Shown here: positions 14,633 through 23,546 of the stretch, in pieces
How the letters are laid out: every line of letters begins with the position of its first letter
Numbering within the stretch: the stretch's first letter is position 1
Assembly (NCBI RefSeq): GCF_048020265.1
Contig: NZ_CP171843.1
Span: forward strand, 2,046,001 to 2,110,000
Direction: 5' to 3'
DNA length: 64,000 nucleotides
From: Limnohabitans_A sp048020265
GTDB lineage: Bacteria; Pseudomonadota; Gammaproteobacteria; Burkholderiales; Burkholderiaceae_C
Program-made: the position numbers and the translations under genes
Notes under the pieces: model-generated
The model's input: the letters and a program-made list of their open reading frames with translations, nothing else
Told to the model about the DNA's origin: nothing
Databases searched by the model: none

Positions 14633-15120
14633 GGCAACTCCTGATCCGTTGGTGGCAAGCGCTCAATGGCTTGAGCTGCCACGCGCACCAAGTCTTGCGG
14701 ACTAACACGCTGCGGCCACACATCGGCCAAGGGATAAAGCACAAAAGCCCGCTCGCGCCAGCGCGGATGAGGCAAGGTCAGGCGGGGGCTGTACATCTGG
14801 GCATCACCATAAAACAAAAGGTCCAGGTCCAGGCTGCGTGGCGCGTTCACATAGGGGCGCAAGCGGCCCGCCTGGTTTTCGATGGCCTGCAAAGCGTCCA
14901 GCAAGTCGGGTGCAGTCAAACAAGTGTCGATGCAGGCCACCGCGTTGATGAAGTCCGGCCCCTGGGCTTCGTAGGGCGCTGTGCGGTACAGCGCAGAGCG
15001 GCCTGTGACTTTCGTGCCTGAGATCGAGGCCAGCGCCTGCAGGGCATGCAACACGGCAGACCGCGCCTGGCCCAAATTGGCACCCAGCGCGACGTAAGCG
15101 GTCACGGGGTCTCGCAACAT
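14629..15120 (-). CDS. folK: 2-amino-4-hydroxy-6-hydroxymethyldihydropteridine pyrophosphokinase
   Basis: FolK transfers pyrophosphate from ATP to 6-hydroxymethyl-dihydropterin in folate synthesis. The HPPK signature is present: YVALGANLG near the start, then RPYVNAPRSLDLDLLFYG, whose paired aspartates bind magnesium. The ATG at 15120 gives 163 residues and a normal N-terminus. A GTG at 15135 would add five residues and is an alternative. The gene lies 24 bases after pcnB in the same orientation, a pcnB-folK order common in proteobacteria. Confidence 0.95.
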   Translation of the reverse strand: MLRDPVTAYVALGANLGQARSAVLHALQALASISGTKVTGRSALYRTAPYEAQGPDFINAVACIDTCLTAPDLLDALQAIENQAGRLRPYVNAPRSLDLDLLFYGDAQMYSPRLTLPHPRWRERAFVLYPLADVWPQRVSPQDLVRVAAQAIERLPPTDQELP

Positions 15121-15144
15121 CGACGCCACCGTCACCCCACAGCG

Positions 15145-16716
15145 TCACTCGGCGTTGCCGCCGTCGCCCGCCGAGTCTCCACCAGCGCCGGGCTTGCGGC
15201 GGCGACGGCGGCGCTTTTTGGGCGCACCATCGTCGGCGCCATCGGCCTGTGTAGCCGTTTGTGCATCAGGACGAGCTAGCGCCTGAGCAATGGCCTGCGC
15301 GCCTTCGGGCCGAGGAGCCCTGCGCACGCGCGGCTTGGCCGATTGCGAAGCCTGCTGCTCGGCCTTGGCGGCCTGCACCAGATCTTCGCGCTCGGCATCG
15401 CTGGCCATGCTGAACTCTTGCCACCAATCGGCCAAGCGCACATCCACCTCTTCGATATCGGCGCGCAGACGCAAAAAGTCAAAGCCTGCACGAAAGCGTG
15501 GCTGTTCGACCAGGCCAAACGGCGTGCTGCCCACGCGTTTTTCAAAGCGCGGCTGCATCATCCAGATCTCGCGCATGTCAGCGGCCAGCTTGCCTCGGCC
15601 AGACACATCGCCGATGCGGGCGTCAAAGACCTCGTCGATCGCGTCTTGCAAAGCCGGATGCGGGTGCTCCTTGCGCGCCAGGCGCTGGGCCCAGCCCTCG
15701 CGGACATCGGCCCACAACACGCAAGCCAACAAGAAACTCGGGGCAACCGGTTTGCCCTCGCCGACACGGCGGTCGGTATCAGCAAGAGCCACCTGCACAA
15801 ACGGGCTGTCTGCGCGCTCCACCACCACGTCCAGCAAAGGATAAATACCGGTGGCCAAGCCCAGATTTTTCAACTGAGTAATCGACGCCAAGGCGTGCCC
15901 GGTCTGGAGCAGCTTGAGCATCTCGTCAAACAAGCGGCTTTGCGGTACATCGGCCAACAAATTGGCTGACTGCGTGAGGGGCTTGGCGGTTTTGGCTTCA
16001 AGCTTGAAACCCAGAGGGCTGAGCTTGGCCGCAAAGCGCACGGCACGGATGATGCGCACCGGATCTTCGCGGTAACGCGCCACCGGATCGCCAATCATGC
16101 GCAACACCCTCTTTTTCGCATCCTGAATGCCGCCGTGGTAATCGACCACAATCTGCGAGGCGGGGTCGTAGTACATGGCGTTCACTGTGAAATCGCGGCG
16201 CGTGGCGTCTTCGTCCTGTGGCCCCCAGACGTTGTCACGGAGCACACGACCCGATGAATCCACCGCGTGCTGCATGCCTTCGAGCTGGCGTTTGCTGGTG
16301 CGCTCGTTGCCCTTGACTTGCTCTGCAGCCACGTTGTCAAGGTGCGCGCGGAAGGTGGATACCTCGATCACCTCGTTGTCGCGCCCTCGCCCGTACACCA
16401 CATGCACAATGCGAAAGCGTCGACCGATGATGAAGGCACGCCGAAACAGGCCTTTGACCTGCTCGGGTGTGGCGTCGGTGGCCACGTCAAAGTCTTTGGG
16501 GCGCAGGCCCAGCAACAGATCGCGCACCGCGCCACCCACGATATAGGCCTCAAAACCAGCCTGCTGCAAGGTCTGCGTGACATGGATGGCGCGTTCGTCC
16601 ACCAGGTTAGGGTCGATACCGTGCACCGATGCAGGCACTTCGGTGCGACGGCCAAAATAGGGTTTGTTGCTTTTGGGCGTTTTGCCCATCAGCTTGTCGA
16701 TGAATTGTTTGATCAT
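15145..16716 (-). CDS. pcnB: Poly(A) polymerase I
   Basis: PcnB adds 3' poly(A) tails that promote RNA decay. The 523-residue product has the class II nucleotidyltransferase head GGAVRDLLLG (61-70) with catalytic Asp75 and Asp77 in PKDFDVATDA, then DARRRDFT-like (DATRRDFTVNAMYYD) and RIIRAVRFAAKL motifs. A basic C-terminal tail with a run of Lys/Arg near residues 500-508 is typical of poly(A) polymerases rather than CCA enzymes. The start overlaps the stop of the upstream HAD phosphatase gene (ATGA). Confidence 0.95.
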   Translation of the reverse strand: MIKQFIDKLMGKTPKSNKPYFGRRTEVPASVHGIDPNLVDERAIHVTQTLQQAGFEAYIVGGAVRDLLLGLRPKDFDVATDATPEQVKGLFRRAFIIGRRFRIVHVVYGRGRDNEVIEVSTFRAHLDNVAAEQVKGNERTSKRQLEGMQHAVDSSGRVLRDNVWGPQDEDATRRDFTVNAMYYDPASQIVVDYHGGIQDAKKRVLRMIGDPVARYREDPVRIIRAVRFAAKLSPLGFKLEAKTAKPLTQSANLLADVPQSRLFDEMLKLLQTGHALASITQLKNLGLATGIYPLLDVVVERADSPFVQVALADTDRRVGEGKPVAPSFLLACVLWADVREGWAQRLARKEHPHPALQDAIDEVFDARIGDVSGRGKLAADMREIWMMQPRFEKRVGSTPFGLVEQPRFRAGFDFLRLRADIEEVDVRLADWWQEFSMASDAEREDLVQAAKAEQQASQSAKPRVRRAPRPEGAQAIAQALARPDAQTATQADGADDGAPKKRRRRRRKPGAGGDSAGDGGNAE

Positions 16717-17381
16717 TCTTGAAAGAGTTCGAGGATGCGCCAGCCGCGTTCCGTGGCCAGTTGACGCAACCGAGCGTCAGGGTTCGTTGCCACCGGATGG
16801 TGGGCTTTTTCCAGAAGCGGCAAGTCGTTCATGGAATCGGAGTAGAAGGTCATCTCCACATCGCTCCAGTCCAGGCCTTTTTGACCCAGCCACTGCGCGA
16901 CCCGAGTGACTTTGCCCTCGCGAAAAGACGGGGTGCCCCGGATCTCGCCAGTGATCCAGCCGCTGGCATCGCGTTCCAGCTCCACCGCGATCAACTCGCC
17001 GACCCCGAAAGCCTGGGCAATCGGGCGGGTCACAAATTCGTTGGTGGCGGTCACGATCATCACCGTGTCGCCCGCATGCTGGTGCGATCGTACCAGCGCC
17101 AGTGCCTCGGCCGTGATGCGGGGCCGGATCACTTCGTCCATGTAGCGGGCATGGGCATGGGCCGCCTCGGTCGCACCACGCTCGCGGGCGGCGCGGGTGG
17201 CAAAGCGCACGTACTCATGGATGTCCAGCGTACCTGCCTGGTAGTGGGCATAAAACTCGTCGTTACGCTGACTGAACACCGTCGGATCAGTCCAGCCCAA
17301 TTCGGTGGTGAACACGCCCCAGGTGTGGTCAGAGTCCAGCGGCAGCAAGGTGTGGTCCAGGTCAAACAAGGCGAGTTTCAT
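16713..17381 (-). CDS. HAD-IB family (SerB-like) phosphatase
   Basis: The 222-residue protein has HAD motif I FDLDHTLL with nucleophile Asp7 and acid/base Asp9. It also has motif II VTATNEF near residue 113, a motif III lysine in REGKV and motif IV YSDSMNDLPLL. Subclass IB members include phosphoserine phosphatase and related small-molecule phosphatases. The substrate is not predictable, and no serine pathway gene is nearby. Its start overlaps the hda stop and its stop overlaps the pcnB start, which argues for tight cotranslation. Confidence 0.88.
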   Translation of the reverse strand: MKLALFDLDHTLLPLDSDHTWGVFTTELGWTDPTVFSQRNDEFYAHYQAGTLDIHEYVRFATRAARERGATEAAHAHARYMDEVIRPRITAEALALVRSHQHAGDTVMIVTATNEFVTRPIAQAFGVGELIAVELERDASGWITGEIRGTPSFREGKVTRVAQWLGQKGLDWSDVEMTFYSDSMNDLPLLEKAHHPVATNPDARLRQLATERGWRILELFQE

Positions 17382-18064
17382 TCGTTCTCCAGCATCGCAC
17401 GGACCAGCGGAATGGTCAGGGCGCGTTGCGTTTGCAAAGCATAGTGGTCCAGGTGGTCGAGCAGCTGCATCAAGCTGCCCAAATCGCGCGAAAAGCGTTT
17501 GAGCATGTAAGACATGACTTCATCGCTCAGGAACAGACCGCGGGCATCGGCCTCTTGACGCAAGACGGCGCGGCGCTCGGGCTCGTGTAGCACCTGCAAG
17601 GCGTGGACATGGCCCCAACCCAGACGGCTGCGCAAATCGTCGCGCAGCTTCAGATCGGCCGGGGGCAAAGCCCCTGCGGCCAAGACCCAGCGCGGCGTGC
17701 CGCTGCGGGGCGTCAAGGCGTTGACAAACCAGTTGAAAGCAGTGTGCTGTTGCTCGGCGTTGTACTGGTGCACATCGTCCATCAAGACAACCGCCCAGGC
17801 GTCGTTGAATTCGGGCGGATCCATGGTGTGGGCGTCCAGCCAGCCCACCTGGGCACCCTGCTCCCTCAAAGCGTGGTGTACCGCATGCAACAAATGCGTT
17901 TTGCCTGAGCCGCTTTCGCCCCACAGGTAAGTGGGCACAGGCGAACGACTGGCCGAAGAAGTCCACAAACGCAAATGGCTCACCGCAGCGCCGTTGGGCC
18001 CCGCAAAGAAGTTGTCCAGCGTGGGGCTTGATGCCAGGCCGATGTCCAGTGTCAGCTGCCTCAT
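17378..18064 (-). CDS. hda: DnaA regulatory inactivator Hda
   Basis: Hda binds the replication clamp and stimulates ATP hydrolysis by DnaA, preventing re-initiation. The 228-residue AAA+ protein begins MRQLTLDI, containing the clamp-binding pentapeptide-like QLTLD. It has Walker A GESGSGKT (49-56) and Walker B VVLMDDVH. Length and lack of a DNA-binding domain separate it from DnaA. It sits between perM-like and HAD phosphatase genes, with 4-base overlaps on both sides. Confidence 0.93.
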   Translation of the reverse strand: MRQLTLDIGLASSPTLDNFFAGPNGAAVSHLRLWTSSASRSPVPTYLWGESGSGKTHLLHAVHHALREQGAQVGWLDAHTMDPPEFNDAWAVVLMDDVHQYNAEQQHTAFNWFVNALTPRSGTPRWVLAAGALPPADLKLRDDLRSRLGWGHVHALQVLHEPERRAVLRQEADARGLFLSDEVMSYMLKRFSRDLGSLMQLLDHLDHYALQTQRALTIPLVRAMLENE

Positions 18065-19176
18065 GCCTGCTCGGGTCCTTGCTCGGCAGCACCCGAACCA
18101 CTCTTTTGGTACAGATCACTTTGCAGGTATTGGTGGCGCAAACGGCGCAGGCCCACCAACAAAACCGCGCTGGCGGGCAAGGCCATCAACACCCCCACAA
18201 AACCCAGTACCTGACCAAACGCCATCAGGGCCAGAATGACGGCCAGCGGGTGCAGGCCGATGCGCTCGCCCACCAGGCGGGGCGTGAGCACAAAACTCTC
18301 GAGCAGTTGTCCCAGGCCATACACCACAGCCACCATGACCACCGCCTGCGCCGAAGCAAACTGCAGCAAGCCTGCCAACAGCGCCAGCACCAGCCCCAGA
18401 CCAAAACCCAGATAAGGCACAAACACGGCCAAGCCGGTGAACACGCCGATCGGCAAAGCCAGATCAAGGCCAAACAGCTTCAGCCCTGCGGCATAAAACA
18501 CCGCCAATGCCAGCATCACCAGCAACTGACCTCTCAAATATTCGCCCAGCACCTGGTCGCAGTCCTGCATGAAACCGTCAAAACGCTCACGCCAGGCCGG
18601 GGGGACCAACTCGACCACACTGTTGACCAGCCGGGTCCAGTCGTAGAGCATGTAAAACAAAGCCACCGGCACCAGCACCGCGTAACCCAGCACGGCCAAG
18701 GCCACGCTGCCGCCCAGCTTGATGGAAGACATCAGCGGCGCCCACCAATCCTCACGGTTGGCACTCAGGTACGACACCAGCTGGGTTTTCAGGTCGCGCA
18801 GGTCCAGCGACACGTTCAGGCCCATCTGCGCCAAGAGGGGGTTGATGGCATCCCCCAATTTGTCCAGCAACACAGGCAATTGCTGCTGGAGCAGTGGCCA
18901 CTCCCGCACCAGAATGGGCACCAGCAACAACAAAATGCCCAACAAAGCCAGGATGGCCAAGAACTCAACGAACACAACAGCCAAGGCCCGTGGCAATCGC
19001 CCTGCGGCCAAGCCCTCCAGACGAAGTACCAGAGGATGTAGAACGTACGCCATGACGGCGGCGATCACGAAAGGGGCCAAAACGGGTGCCAGGAGCCAAA
19101 ACAGCAGCACCGCAACCAAGGCAACCCCCAACCAGGCAGCCAAGCGGGTCATCAAAAATGGAAGGGGTGCGTGCAT
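18061..19176 (-). CDS. AI-2E family (PerM-like) transporter
   Basis: The 371-residue protein has about seven or eight membrane helices and the family motif PYLGFGLGLVLALLAGLLQF near residues 255-275. The AI-2E/PerM family includes autoinducer-2 exporters and sodium/proton antiporters, so the substrate cannot be assigned. It is the first gene of the six-gene minus-strand unit, and its stop overlaps the hda start. It is divergent from purM. Confidence 0.88.
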   Translation of the reverse strand: MHAPLPFLMTRLAAWLGVALVAVLLFWLLAPVLAPFVIAAVMAYVLHPLVLRLEGLAAGRLPRALAVVFVEFLAILALLGILLLLVPILVREWPLLQQQLPVLLDKLGDAINPLLAQMGLNVSLDLRDLKTQLVSYLSANREDWWAPLMSSIKLGGSVALAVLGYAVLVPVALFYMLYDWTRLVNSVVELVPPAWRERFDGFMQDCDQVLGEYLRGQLLVMLALAVFYAAGLKLFGLDLALPIGVFTGLAVFVPYLGFGLGLVLALLAGLLQFASAQAVVMVAVVYGLGQLLESFVLTPRLVGERIGLHPLAVILALMAFGQVLGFVGVLMALPASAVLLVGLRRLRHQYLQSDLYQKSGSGAAEQGPEQA

Positions 19177-19308
19177 TCGGTCTCGTGTTTTGCGGGGGAC
19201 AGTCCCAAGCGATCAGGGCTAACCCTTAAAATAAGCCTTGATTTTAGTCTGCCAGCCCGTTTATTGGCCCCCCGTTCCCCATTTACATGCCCCATTCGGG
19301 CCAAAACC

Positions 19309-20340
19309 ATGAGCCAAACACCCCTCTCCTACAAAGACGCCGGCGTGGACATCGTTGCCGGTGACGCGCTGGTCGAGCGCATCAAGCCCCTGGCCAAGAA
19401 AACCATGCGCGAAGGCGTGCTGGCCGGCATCGGCGGTTTTGGCGCCCTGTTTGAAGTGCCCAAGCGCTACAAGGAGCCCGTGCTGGTGAGCGGCACCGAC
19501 GGCGTGGGCACCAAGCTCAAGCTGGCTTTTGAGTGGAACATGCACGACACCGTCGGCATCGACCTGGTGGCCATGAGCGTGAACGACGTGCTGGTGCAAG
19601 GCGCCGAGCCCCTGTTCTTCCTGGATTACTTTGCCTGCGGCAAGCTGGATGTGGACACCGCCGCCGCCGTGGTCGGCGGCATTGCCAAGGGCTGCGAATT
19701 GTCGGGCTGCGCTCTGATCGGCGGCGAAACCGCCGAGATGCCCGGCATGTACCCGGCAGGCGAATACGACCTGGCCGGTTTTGCCGTCGGCGCGGTCGAA
19801 AAATCCAAAATCCTCACGGGCCAAAACGTTCAAGCGGGTGACATGGTGCTGGGCCTGGCTTCCAGCGGCGTGCACTCCAACGGCTTCAGCCTGGTGCGCA
19901 AGTGCATTGAGCGCGCAGGCAGCAATGCCCCGGCCACGCTGGACGGCAAGCCCTTCAAGCAAGCCCTGATGGAGCCCACCCGCCTGTATGTGAAGAACGT
20001 GCTGGCCGCATTGGCCGCCCACCCGATCAAAGCGTTGGCCCACATCACAGGCGGCGGCTTGCTCGAAAACATCCCCCGTGTGCTGCCCGAAAGCCTGGCT
20101 GCCCATCTGCAAAAAGGCAGCTGGCCCCAGACCGAACTGTTTGCCTGGCTGCAAAAAACTGCGGGCATCGACGACGTCGAGATGAACCGCACCTTCAACA
20201 ACGGGATCGGCATGGTCGTGGTGGTGAGCGCCGCCGAAGCCGAAAGCTGTGCAGCCACTTTGCGCGCTGCGGGTGAACAGGTCTATACGATTGGCCTTAT
20301 CGCTGCGCAAGGCCAAGGAGCCCAAGTCGTGGTGGCCTGA
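19309..20340 (+). CDS. purM: Phosphoribosylformylglycinamidine cyclo-ligase (AIR synthetase)
   Basis: PurM closes the imidazole ring using ATP, converting FGAM to AIR in purine synthesis. The 343-residue product starts MSQTPLSYKDAGVDIVAGDALV and carries LVSGTDGVGTKLKLA, IGIDLVAMSVNDV-type (VGIDLVAMSVNDV) and LIGGETAEMPGMY motifs of the PurM family. The ATG at 19309 is chosen over longer upstream frames because it matches the conserved N-terminus. It is monocistronic and converges on the SirB1-like gene with a 10-base gap. Confidence 0.97.
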   Translation: MSQTPLSYKDAGVDIVAGDALVERIKPLAKKTMREGVLAGIGGFGALFEVPKRYKEPVLVSGTDGVGTKLKLAFEWNMHDTVGIDLVAMSVNDVLVQGAEPLFFLDYFACGKLDVDTAAAVVGGIAKGCELSGCALIGGETAEMPGMYPAGEYDLAGFAVGAVEKSKILTGQNVQAGDMVLGLASSGVHSNGFSLVRKCIERAGSNAPATLDGKPFKQALMEPTRLYVKNVLAALAAHPIKALAHITGGGLLENIPRVLPESLAAHLQKGSWPQTELFAWLQKTAGIDDVEMNRTFNNGIGMVVVVSAAEAESCAATLRAAGEQVYTIGLIAAQGQGAQVVVA

Positions 20341-20350
20341 GGTCGAGGCA

Positions 20351-21217
20351 TCAAGCGCCTGAAAGCTCATCGATGCGCTGCTTCAGTGCATCGTGATCAG
20401 GCGCTTGGGGTTCGGCCTGCACATAAATCTGCAGGTCTTGCAAAGCTTCTGTGTTGCGCCCCAACTCGGCCAAGACCAGTCCCCGGTCTCGCCTCTCGGT
20501 CCAGGCTTCAGGCAAGAGCACAATCAGCCGGTCCAGCACACTCAGCATGCGAGGCCAGTCTTCTTGCGACCGGAAAACCTCTTTGAGGTTACGCAACATG
20601 CGAGCCAACAAATCGCGCGGTGGGCAAGGCTGCAGATAAAGGCCCAAAGGCGTCTCGCCCTCGTCCAGGTCCGCGCAGGCTGTGGGCCCCAGGTCTTTGC
20701 GATACGGTCCCAGTCGTTCCGACAAGTTGTCGATGCCCAGCGAATCGCCGGTCAAAGGGTCCAGCACCACCAAGCCGCCCTGCAGCGTTATTTTGACCAG
20801 GAAATGGCCTGGGAATGAAACACCTTGTGCCTGCAAGCCCAGTCCCTGGGCCAACTCCAGCCACAACACGGCCAGCGAAATCGGCAAGCCGCGCCGGGTG
20901 CGCAACACTTCGTGCAAATAGCTGTTTTCGGGCGCGTAATAATCGTTAGCGTTTACGCCAAAACCCATTTCCTTGTAGAAAACCTGGGTCAAGATGGCCA
21001 AGCGCGTCAGGTCGTCAGCATCTGCCGGCAGTCGACTCTTGATTCTTTTGAGCAAACGCGCCACATCGTCCAACACCTGCTGCACATCCAAGTTGGGCTC
21101 TTCATCCTGCGCAAGGCTGGCCGCTGCCTCGAGCACTGGAAAATCTGTGTCACTTTGCACCAGACTGGCGAAATAGCTCAGCGGCGTTGGAACTGAAAAA
21201 TTCAAAGACATGTTCAT
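20351..21217 (-). CDS. SirB1-like protein: transglutaminase-like fold plus TPR region
   Basis: The 288-residue protein has the Transglut_core2 pattern: NDYYAPENSYLHEVLRTRRG and PISLAVLWLELAQGLGL in the first half, and GVSFPGHFLVKI near residue 137. A helical, TPR-like C-terminal region covers about 205-285. SirB1 family members are cytoplasmic, and their biochemical role is unsettled. A cysteine corresponding to active transglutaminases is not evident, so catalysis is doubtful. It follows murJ by 10 bases and is likely cotranscribed with it. Confidence 0.85.
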   Translation of the reverse strand: MNMSLNFSVPTPLSYFASLVQSDTDFPVLEAAASLAQDEEPNLDVQQVLDDVARLLKRIKSRLPADADDLTRLAILTQVFYKEMGFGVNANDYYAPENSYLHEVLRTRRGLPISLAVLWLELAQGLGLQAQGVSFPGHFLVKITLQGGLVVLDPLTGDSLGIDNLSERLGPYRKDLGPTACADLDEGETPLGLYLQPCPPRDLLARMLRNLKEVFRSQEDWPRMLSVLDRLIVLLPEAWTERRDRGLVLAELGRNTEALQDLQIYVQAEPQAPDHDALKQRIDELSGA

Positions 21218-21227
21218 CCGTCAAGCA

Positions 21228-22793
21228 TCAGCGTTTGAGGAAGGCCTTGAGACGCAAACCTGTGGCCCACAAGACGCCAAAATAAAGGAGGGCCGAGCAC
21301 AGCAAGGCCACAAGCATCCATCCGACACGCAACCAGGCCTCTTGGCGCATGGCAACCCAAGGCAAATGGTTCGCCGCGAACCACAGCAGGCAAGTCAGCA
21401 AGCCTGTGGCCAGCAGCACCTGGGCAGCAAAGCGCCACCAGCCGGGCTGCGGCTTGTAACTGCCCCGGCGCAACAAGCCCAGCAGCAACCACAAGGCATT
21501 GACCAGAGCGCCCAAACCAATGGAGAGCGCCAAGCCGGCGTGAGCCAGATAAGGCACCAGCAGAACATTGAACAGCTGTGTCAGCACCAGCACCACCACC
21601 GCGATGCGCACCGGGGTGCGGATGTCCTGACTGGCGTAGTAACCCGGAGCCAGCACCTTGATGGCCACCAGACCCAGCAAGCCCACACCGTAGCCGGTCA
21701 GGGCCAAGGTGGTTTGCTGCACGTCGCGGTCGGTGAAGGCCCCATAGTGGTAGAGCACCGACACCAGCGGCTGCGAAAACACCAGCAAAGCCGCGGCACA
21801 AGGCAGCGCCAGCAACAACACCAGACGCAAACCCCAGTCAAGCATGGCGGCGTAGCGCTCACTGTCGCCCGTAGCCTTGGCCGCCGCCAACTGAGGCATC
21901 AGTACCACGCCCAGCGCCACGCCCAAAATGGCCGTCGGAAACTCCATCAAACGGTCAGCATAGGTCAGCCAGCTGACGCTGCCCGGGGCCAGGTGCGAAG
22001 CAATTTGCGTATTGATCAACAAGGAAATCTGGGCTACACCCACACCCAGCAAGGCCGGCCCCATGAGACGCAAGATGTTCAGCGTGGCCGGGTTGGTCCA
22101 GGCCTTTTTGACAGCAGCGGGCCTCAAGGCCAGCCTGGGCAGCAAGCCCAGGCGATGCAATGCCGGAATCTGTACCGCCAGTTGTAAAAAGCCCCCCAAC
22201 ATCACGCCCACGGGCAAAGCGTAAATGGCCTCCAAACCTTGCCTGGCAAACCACGGCGACAACAGCCAGGCAGCGGCGATTACGCTCATATTGAGCAGCA
22301 CGGGTGTGGCCGCAGGCACAGCAAAGCGTTTCCAGGTGTTCAAAATACCGGCTGACAGAGCCACCATGGACATGAAGGCGATGTAGGGAAACATCCAGCG
22401 CGTCATGTTCAAAGCCGCGTCGTAACCCCGGGCGTCTTGCTGCAAGCCACTGGCCAGCGCCCAAACCAGCCAGGGTGATGCCAAGACCCCCAACACCGAC
22501 AAAGCCAGCACCGACCAGGCCAAGGCCGTGGCCACGCTGTCGATCACTTCCCGGGTGGCTTCTTCACCGTGCTGGGCACGGCTGGCCGCCAGCACCGGTA
22601 CAAAAGCCTGGCTGAAGGCCCCCTCGGCAAACAACCGCCGAAACAGATTGGGAATGCGAAAGGCCACATTGAAAGCGTCGGTCAGTGCACTGGCCCCGAA
22701 CAGGGAGGCGATGAGCAACTCGCGCACCAAGCCCGTGACACGGGAGGCGAGGGTAAAAATCGACACGACAGAGGCAGATCTGAGAAGGCTCAC
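21228..22793 (-). CDS. murJ: Lipid II flippase MurJ
   Basis: MurJ moves lipid II across the inner membrane for peptidoglycan synthesis. The 521-residue protein has about 14 hydrophobic segments. The N-terminus LASRVTGLVRELLIASLFG contains the conserved arginines, and AFRIPNLFRRLFAEGAFSQAFVPV is the MurJ signature. It is divergent from rpsT, a neighbourhood common in proteobacteria. Confidence 0.96.
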   Translation of the reverse strand: MSLLRSASVVSIFTLASRVTGLVRELLIASLFGASALTDAFNVAFRIPNLFRRLFAEGAFSQAFVPVLAASRAQHGEEATREVIDSVATALAWSVLALSVLGVLASPWLVWALASGLQQDARGYDAALNMTRWMFPYIAFMSMVALSAGILNTWKRFAVPAATPVLLNMSVIAAAWLLSPWFARQGLEAIYALPVGVMLGGFLQLAVQIPALHRLGLLPRLALRPAAVKKAWTNPATLNILRLMGPALLGVGVAQISLLINTQIASHLAPGSVSWLTYADRLMEFPTAILGVALGVVLMPQLAAAKATGDSERYAAMLDWGLRLVLLLALPCAAALLVFSQPLVSVLYHYGAFTDRDVQQTTLALTGYGVGLLGLVAIKVLAPGYYASQDIRTPVRIAVVVLVLTQLFNVLLVPYLAHAGLALSIGLGALVNALWLLLGLLRRGSYKPQPGWWRFAAQVLLATGLLTCLLWFAANHLPWVAMRQEAWLRVGWMLVALLCSALLYFGVLWATGLRLKAFLKR

Positions 22794-22896
22794 AAAGGGC
22801 GAGTGTAGCGGCCTGCGGCATGGCCCAAATAAGAGCTCATCTTGAGGCGTGATGACGCGCCCGCCAAGTGTCGGCAGAGGCGACCAGCCGCTCTGT

Positions 22897-22902
22897 TAGA
22901 AT
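22897..22902 (+). promoter_or_regulatory. Possible rpsT -10 box
   Basis: TAGAAT lies about 46 bases before the rpsT start, giving a short leader. The -35 region is poor. Assignment rests on this single hexamer. Confidence 0.3.
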
Positions 22903-22948
22903 CTCGGGCTCGCTGGACATCATCCTCAGACACCGAAAGAATTTATAT

Positions 22949-23251
22949 ATGGCATCCGCTAAACCCAAAAAGAAAAATCCCCGTCTTGCTTCCGGCCGCA
23001 AACGCGTCCGCCAAGACATCAAAATCAACGCTGCGAACTCTTCCCTGCGTTCCAAATACCGCACCGCTGTGAAGAACGTCGAAAAAGCCGTTGCAGCGGG
23101 CGACAAGACCAAAGCTACCGAATTGTTTGCCAAAATGCAAACCGTGGTGGACACCATTGCCGACAAGGGCATCTTCCACAAGAACAAGGCTGCTCGTGAC
23201 AAGAGCCGCCTGAGCGCCAAAGTCAAGACTTTGGCTCTCGCCGCAGCCTGA
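22949..23251 (+). CDS. rpsT: 30S ribosomal protein S20
   Basis: The 100-residue basic protein binds 16S rRNA at the base of the 30S body. It begins MASAKPKKKNPRLASGRKRVR and includes NSSLRSKYRTAVKNVEKAV. It is longer than E. coli S20 (87) by an extended N-terminal basic segment. The ATG at 22949 is preceded by GAAAGA. It is a single-gene unit, divergent from murJ, with its own terminator at 23331-23362. Confidence 0.98.
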   Translation: MASAKPKKKNPRLASGRKRVRQDIKINAANSSLRSKYRTAVKNVEKAVAAGDKTKATELFAKMQTVVDTIADKGIFHKNKAARDKSRLSAKVKTLALAAA

Positions 23252-23330
23252 TCCGCTCCACCAGATCAACAGCCCGGCGAGGCTTTGTCCTCGCTGCCGT
23301 TTGAAACGGGTGCGCTGTCCGCGAAAACTG

Positions 23331-23362
23331 AACCGCCCAGGTGCAAACCTTGGCGGTTTTTT
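23331..23362 (+). terminator. Intrinsic terminator of rpsT
   Basis: AACCGCC (23331-23337) pairs with GGCGGTT, with a further AGGT/ACCT helix and a GCAA loop inside, and a T-run follows. It lies 80 bases after the stop. Confidence 0.85.
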
Positions 23363-23386
23363 CATGCTTTTCCCGGCATGACGGAA

Positions 23387-23467
23387 GCTGAGTTGGAGCT
23401 GTCGCCGGACTCCTCATGACTCGCTTCGCTCGTAAAAATCGTCATCCGACGACAGCCCCAACTCAGC
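23387..23467. repeat. Large imperfect inverted repeat between rpsT and the DUF3579 gene
   Basis: Two 23-base arms (23387-23409 and 23445-23467) are inverted copies with 21 matching positions. An inner ATGAC/GTCAT pair (23416-23420 with 23441-23445) lies in the 35-base loop. The element is between two clear terminators, lacks a T-run and encodes nothing, so it is not an ordinary terminator. It could be a REP-like or transposon-derived palindrome or a structured RNA. Confidence 0.7.
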
Positions 23468-23512
23468 GGGTTTCATCTGGGCATCCACACCATCGACAAA
23501 TCAGGACACATG

Positions 23513-23534
23513 AAAAAACCGCCCGAAGGCGGTT
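23513..23534 (-). terminator. Terminator of the DUF3579 gene
   Basis: AACCGCC/GGCGGTT (23517-23523 with 23528-23534) closes on CGAA and is followed on the minus strand by six T residues. It lies 12 bases after the DUF3579 stop. Confidence 0.85.
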
Positions 23535-23546
23535 GGTCGTGTGGTT

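Noticed and set aside
23416..23445. Mirror-symmetric CTCGCTTCGCTC in the loop of the large inverted repeat
   Set aside because: A mirror repeat has no base-pairing meaning and is likely chance.
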